A stretch of 38,369 nucleotides of DNA from Clostridia bacterium (GTDB lineage: Bacteria; Bacillota; Clostridia; Acetivibrionales; JAFADI01). The notes under the pieces were generated by a model. That model saw only the letters and a list, made by a program, of their open reading frames with translations, was not told where the DNA came from and made no database searches. Position numbers and translations under genes: made by a program. The stretch is taken from contig JAOAAU010000022.1 in the NCBI GenBank assembly GCA_026418695.1, positions 1-38,369 on the forward strand, given 5' to 3'. Of the stretch, positions 34,974 to 38,369 are shown in pieces (position 1 is the first letter of the stretch; each line of letters opens with the position of its first letter).

Positions 34974-37643
34974 ATGCAAAACAGAAATTTTGTGAATCTA
35001 AATATAAATCCTTGCAAGATGTGCATGCCGTTAGGGGCTGTACTGGCTTTCAAGGGGGTCAAAAACAGCATGATGCTGCTCCACGGTTCTCAGGGCTGCA
35101 GTACCTATATCCGCAGACACATGGCCGGGCACTATAATGAACCTATTGATATCGCTTCTTCTTCATTGACGGAGCAGGGAACAGTCTACGGCGGAGAAAG
35201 CAATCTGAAAAAGGGCCTGAAGAATATCATTGCACTCTATAATCCTGAAATCATAGGGGTTGCAACTACTTGCCTTGCAGAGACCATCGGTGAGGATATC
35301 AGCCGGTTTATTGATGAATTTATTCAGGAAGAGAATATACAGGGTTTGAAGATCATACCGGTTTCGACCCCCGGTTATGGAGGCACCCAATATGAAGGGT
35401 ACTATGCAGCTTTAGTCAGTATCCTGAAGGGGCTGCCCTTGAATTCAGAAAAAAATAATAAGATCAATCTGATCACTTCGAATCTGAGCCCCGGAGATAT
35501 CCGGAATATCAAGTCCATCCTTGAAAGCTTCGGAGTGGAATATATACTCTACCCGGACACTTCAGAGACACTGGATGCGCCTTATAAGGAAACCTATAAG
35601 AAAATCCCGGACGGAGGAACCAGCCTGGAGGAACTTCAAAAAATGGCTGGGGCCAAAGCGACGATTGAGTTCAGTCTGACGGTTCCCGATAATCTATCAC
35701 CCGGGCAATATCTGCAGGAGCAATACGGAGTACCTTTATACCGCTGTGGTATTCCGATGGGAATGGATTACACGGATGTTTTCACAGAAATCCTTTCAAA
35801 GATTTCCGGCATTTCCGTACCGTCAAAAATTCAGGCTGAGCGTGGAAGATTGCTGGATGGAATGATTGATTCCCACAAGCATAACGCAGAAGGGCGCACG
35901 GTGATCTATGGGGAGCCTGAGATGACGCTTGCAGTCAGCACCCTTTGTCTGGAAAATGGGATCAAGCCTGTTCTGGTAGCCACGGGAGCACAAAATGACA
36001 AGATGAAGGAAATCCTGGAAGCAACCTTGGAAACACTCTACCCGAACCTGGCAGGCAGTGATAAGCCTAAAATTATGGATGATATTGATTTCCAGACGAT
36101 TCAGAAGCTTGCGGTAGAGCTGAAAGCCAACCTATTGATCGGCAATTCCGATGGCAAGGTAATCACGGAGAAGGAAGGGATTCCCTTGGTGAGGATTGGA
36201 TTTCCGATCCATGACAGAGTGGGCGGACAGCGGCTGGTATACACGGGGTACAACGGTACATTGAAATTAATGGATGATATTACCAATACCTTGCTGGAAA
36301 ATAAACTTGAAAAATATAGAAGCAGTATGTTTACAAAGTACTATGAAGAGCCAAGCAAAGCACAAGTTGCGGAAACGAAGGAAGTAGAAGCGGGCAAGTC
36401 TCTGGAAGAGAAGACCAAAAGCCACCCCTGCTTCGGCGGCGGATGCGGCAATGCGAGGATGCACATTCCGGTTGCTCCAGGATGCAATATCTCCTGTAAT
36501 TATTGCAACAGAAAGTTTGATTGTGTCAACGAAAGCCGTCCCGGAGTCACCAGTGAGGTTTTATCGCCGGAAGAAGCTGCCGCAAAATTCATTGCGGTCA
36601 GGAATAAGATCAAAAACCTTACGGTAGTTGGAATCGCAGGACCGGGAGATGCACTCGCCAATTTTGAGAACACCAAAAAATCCATTGAATTGATCCGGGA
36701 ACTGGACCCAGACATTACTTTTTGCCTTTCCACCAATGGCTTAATGCTTCCGGAATATGCGGAGGAGCTGGTGAGATTGGGTGTTACCCACTTTACCGTG
36801 ACCATCAATACCGTGGATCCGGAGATTGGAGCAAAAATATACAAGGAAGTTACGTATCACGGCAAAAAGTACAGAGGACGCGAAGCGGCAGAGATTCTTC
36901 TGGCCAACCAACTTGAGGGGTTGAGGATTCTGTCTTCCAAAAACATTATCTGCAAGGTGAACATTGTGATGATCAAGGGGGTCAATGACGGGCATATCGA
37001 GGAAGTCGTCAAGAAGGTAAAGGACTATGGCGTATTCATGACCAACATTATGCCGCTGATTCCCGCTCAAGGCAGTGTCTTTGAGGATATGCCGCTGACC
37101 AGCAACAAGGAACTGAATGAAATGAGGAAAAAATGCGGGATTGAATTAAAGCAGATGTACCACTGTAAACAATGCCGGGCGGATGCCATCGGAACACTGG
37201 AGAATGACTGTTCTTCCGAATTCAGAACAAAGGCCTGCGGAGGCTCCCGTGAAGAAGTACCGCTCAAAGAGAAAGTTTCCTATACCTTTGCTGTCGCATC
37301 CAAATCGGGAATGATGATTGATGCTCACTTTGGGCACGTGCAGGAATTCTATATTTACAGATATCAGGACGGGGAAGTGCGGTATGTTGAAAAACGCTCT
37401 GTTGAAAAGTACTGTACCGGACCCTCCGACTGCGATGATAAAGAATCTAAAATTGATCGGCTTATCAAAGTCATCGAGGATTGCAACGCAGTGCTGGCCA
37501 TGAGAATCGGATACAGCCCTTCAAAAACCCTTGTAGAAAAAGGTGTCAAAGTGATTCAAATCTGCGGCGGTATTGAAGAAGGAATCCGGACAGCGGCAAA
37601 AAACCTGGGGCTTGAAGAAAAAATACTCGAGAGAGTAGTTTGA
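34974..37643 (+). CDS. nifN-B: NifN-NifB fusion protein (FeMo-cofactor biosynthesis)
   Basis: About 889 residues. Residues 1 to about 445 are NifN, the NifK-like half of the NifEN scaffold (NPCKMCMPLGAV, HGSQGCSTYIRRH, TTCLAETIGED). A charged linker rich in Glu/Lys follows. The NifB radical SAM part has CNISCNYC (C504, C508, C511), GIAGPGDALANFE, STNGLMLPEYAEEL and CKQCRADAIG near 733. The last 130 residues form a NifX-like domain with HFGHVQEF. The fusion is known from Clostridium and should channel NifB-co straight to NifEN. I chose ATG 34974, 9 nt after AGGTGG; ATG 34968 is an alternative. Confidence 0.95.
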   Translation: MQNRNFVNLNINPCKMCMPLGAVLAFKGVKNSMMLLHGSQGCSTYIRRHMAGHYNEPIDIASSSLTEQGTVYGGESNLKKGLKNIIALYNPEIIGVATTCLAETIGEDISRFIDEFIQEENIQGLKIIPVSTPGYGGTQYEGYYAALVSILKGLPLNSEKNNKINLITSNLSPGDIRNIKSILESFGVEYILYPDTSETLDAPYKETYKKIPDGGTSLEELQKMAGAKATIEFSLTVPDNLSPGQYLQEQYGVPLYRCGIPMGMDYTDVFTEILSKISGISVPSKIQAERGRLLDGMIDSHKHNAEGRTVIYGEPEMTLAVSTLCLENGIKPVLVATGAQNDKMKEILEATLETLYPNLAGSDKPKIMDDIDFQTIQKLAVELKANLLIGNSDGKVITEKEGIPLVRIGFPIHDRVGGQRLVYTGYNGTLKLMDDITNTLLENKLEKYRSSMFTKYYEEPSKAQVAETKEVEAGKSLEEKTKSHPCFGGGCGNARMHIPVAPGCNISCNYCNRKFDCVNESRPGVTSEVLSPEEAAAKFIAVRNKIKNLTVVGIAGPGDALANFENTKKSIELIRELDPDITFCLSTNGLMLPEYAEELVRLGVTHFTVTINTVDPEIGAKIYKEVTYHGKKYRGREAAEILLANQLEGLRILSSKNIICKVNIVMIKGVNDGHIEEVVKKVKDYGVFMTNIMPLIPAQGSVFEDMPLTSNKELNEMRKKCGIELKQMYHCKQCRADAIGTLENDCSSEFRTKACGGSREEVPLKEKVSYTFAVASKSGMMIDAHFGHVQEFYIYRYQDGEVRYVEKRSVEKYCTGPSDCDDKESKIDRLIKVIEDCNAVLAMRIGYSPSKTLVEKGVKVIQICGGIEEGIRTAAKNLGLEEKILERVV

Positions 37644-37663
37644 GAATATAAGGGGGAAATACA

Positions 37664-37975
37664 ATGAAGAAACCAAAATATCATGTGTTTGTTTGTACAA
37701 GTTCAAGAATCAACGGACAGCAAAAGGGGTTCTGTCATTCCAAGGATGCCGTGAGGATTGTTCAGGCGTTCATGGAGGAAATTGACGGAAGAGACCTGTC
37801 CGATGATGTGATGGTGACCAATACAGGCTGCTTCGGGATTTGCAGCTCCGGTCCCATCGTTGTGGTATATCCCGAAGGGGTCTGGTATAAGGAAATAACC
37901 GTAGACGATGTAGCTGAAATAGTAGAATCCCACTTTGAAAACGGGAAAAAGGTTGAGCGGCTGGAAATCGGCTAA
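37664..37975 (+). CDS. [2Fe-2S] ferredoxin, thioredoxin-like fold, nif-associated
   Basis: 103 residues, closely resembling the C. pasteurianum [2Fe-2S] ferredoxin that interacts with the MoFe protein. Cluster ligands are C11, C24, C56 and C60 (FVCTSS, GFCHS, NTGCFGICSSGP). The residue at 14 is Ser, where I recall the C. pasteurianum protein having an extra Cys. GPIVVVYPEGVWY and ESHFENGK are family landmarks. It follows nifN-B by 20 nt with AAGGGGG before the ATG, so it belongs to the nif operon. Confidence 0.93.
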   Translation: MKKPKYHVFVCTSSRINGQQKGFCHSKDAVRIVQAFMEEIDGRDLSDDVMVTNTGCFGICSSGPIVVVYPEGVWYKEITVDDVAEIVESHFENGKKVERLEIG

Positions 37976-38094
37976 TTCTGAATCAACATGATCCAAGGCA
38001 GTGAGAATGCTTTGGGTCTTGTTTGCATATGGATTTCAATTATTTTCATCAACCTGCTTATCCCGGTAATACTCTGGTTTGGAGGGTGAGCGAT

Positions 38095-38369
38095 ATGGCG
38101 CTGGATTTAGGTTCTAAAAAATATATCAATGTCATTGACAGGACTGTACCCGAGGTATACAACCATAACAAAAAGCTGAGCCGGCTGGATATCATTGAAT
38201 TCTGCTGGGCGCTAAAAAGTATCGGTGTGGATATGATCGAGATCACTGCGGAAGTCTTAAAAAAGATTGCAAGACTGCCAAAGGGAATAGAGTTTATCCT
38301 TCGTATAGCCTCTGAAGAAGAAATTGCGTTGCTGAATAATTCGGAGATCCGGCATGTGATCGTTAGAAA
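38095..38369 (+). CDS. NifV-like homocitrate synthase family protein, omega-type (partial, 3' end outside window)
   Basis: The first 91 codons of a gene cut by the window end. GGAGGGTGAG precedes the ATG. The sequence aligns with the beginning of a homocitrate/isopropylmalate synthase barrel (YINVIDRTVPEVYN, then LDIIEFCWALKSIGVDMIEIT). However, the catalytic TLRDGEQ motif that should follow the first strand is replaced by TVPEVYN. C. pasteurianum has a split NifV (omega and alpha subunits) after the nif genes; this could be the omega-type, non-catalytic partner. Homocitrate is the organic part of FeMo-co. Confidence 0.7.
   Translation, partial: MALDLGSKKYINVIDRTVPEVYNHNKKLSRLDIIEFCWALKSIGVDMIEITAEVLKKIARLPKGIEFILRIASEEEIALLNNSEIRHVIVR

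Overview
The window looks like chromosomal DNA of an anaerobic, nitrogen-fixing member of the Clostridia. The evidence is a NifN-NifB fusion, a NifD with a roughly 55-residue internal insertion paired with a short NifK, NifI1/NifI2 genes between nifH and nifD, a thioredoxin-fold [2Fe-2S] ferredoxin of the C. pasteurianum type, a T-box leader, strong purine-rich ribosome binding sites and moderately low GC. I cannot name the species.

Layout. Positions 1-3110 hold part of a phosphate uptake locus (pstC, pstA, then pstS behind its own PHO-box promoter). Positions 3150-6725 hold a chemoreceptor, a Zn-dependent phospholipase C-like protein and an amidase-domain protein. Positions 6739-9692 (minus strand) hold a LacI-family regulator followed by a VOC-family protein and a Gfo/Idh/MocA oxidoreductase with a candidate operator. 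Positions 9951-12705 hold a GGDEF/HD-GYP protein with a degenerate GGDEF site, a CheW and a ferritin-like protein. Positions 13003-15530 (minus strand) hold argJ and an aldo/keto reductase with C-terminal Fe-S motifs. Positions 15583-18814 hold a polar amino acid ABC transporter behind a structured leader. Positions 18943-22542 hold a valine T-box, a small membrane protein and valS. A class-A beta-lactamase-fold hydrolase follows at 22825-23847.

The last 14 kb is a nitrogen-fixation island in three transcription units. The first encodes a short NifB-like radical SAM protein and an ANTAR RNA-binding response regulator. The second encodes a GlnK-type PII protein and AmtB. The third encodes nifH-nifI1-nifI2-nifD-nifK-nifE-nifN-B-ferredoxin and the start of a NifV-like gene, which runs off the window end.

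The most interesting observation is that each of the three units starts with a sigma-A-like promoter (17-nt spacing). Each promoter is followed by a short leader with two small hairpins, the second overlapping the 5' arm of an intrinsic terminator. Spacing between the two hairpin loops is nearly constant (24, 26 and 26 nt), and all six loops, read as hexaloops, carry G at position 4. With an ANTAR protein encoded alongside, this suggests one antitermination switch that releases the ammonium sensor/transporter, the regulator and nitrogenase together, without a visible sigma-54 promoter. Two nif operon spacers also carry repeat elements, including one bounded by perfect 17-bp inverted repeats between nifE and nifN-B.
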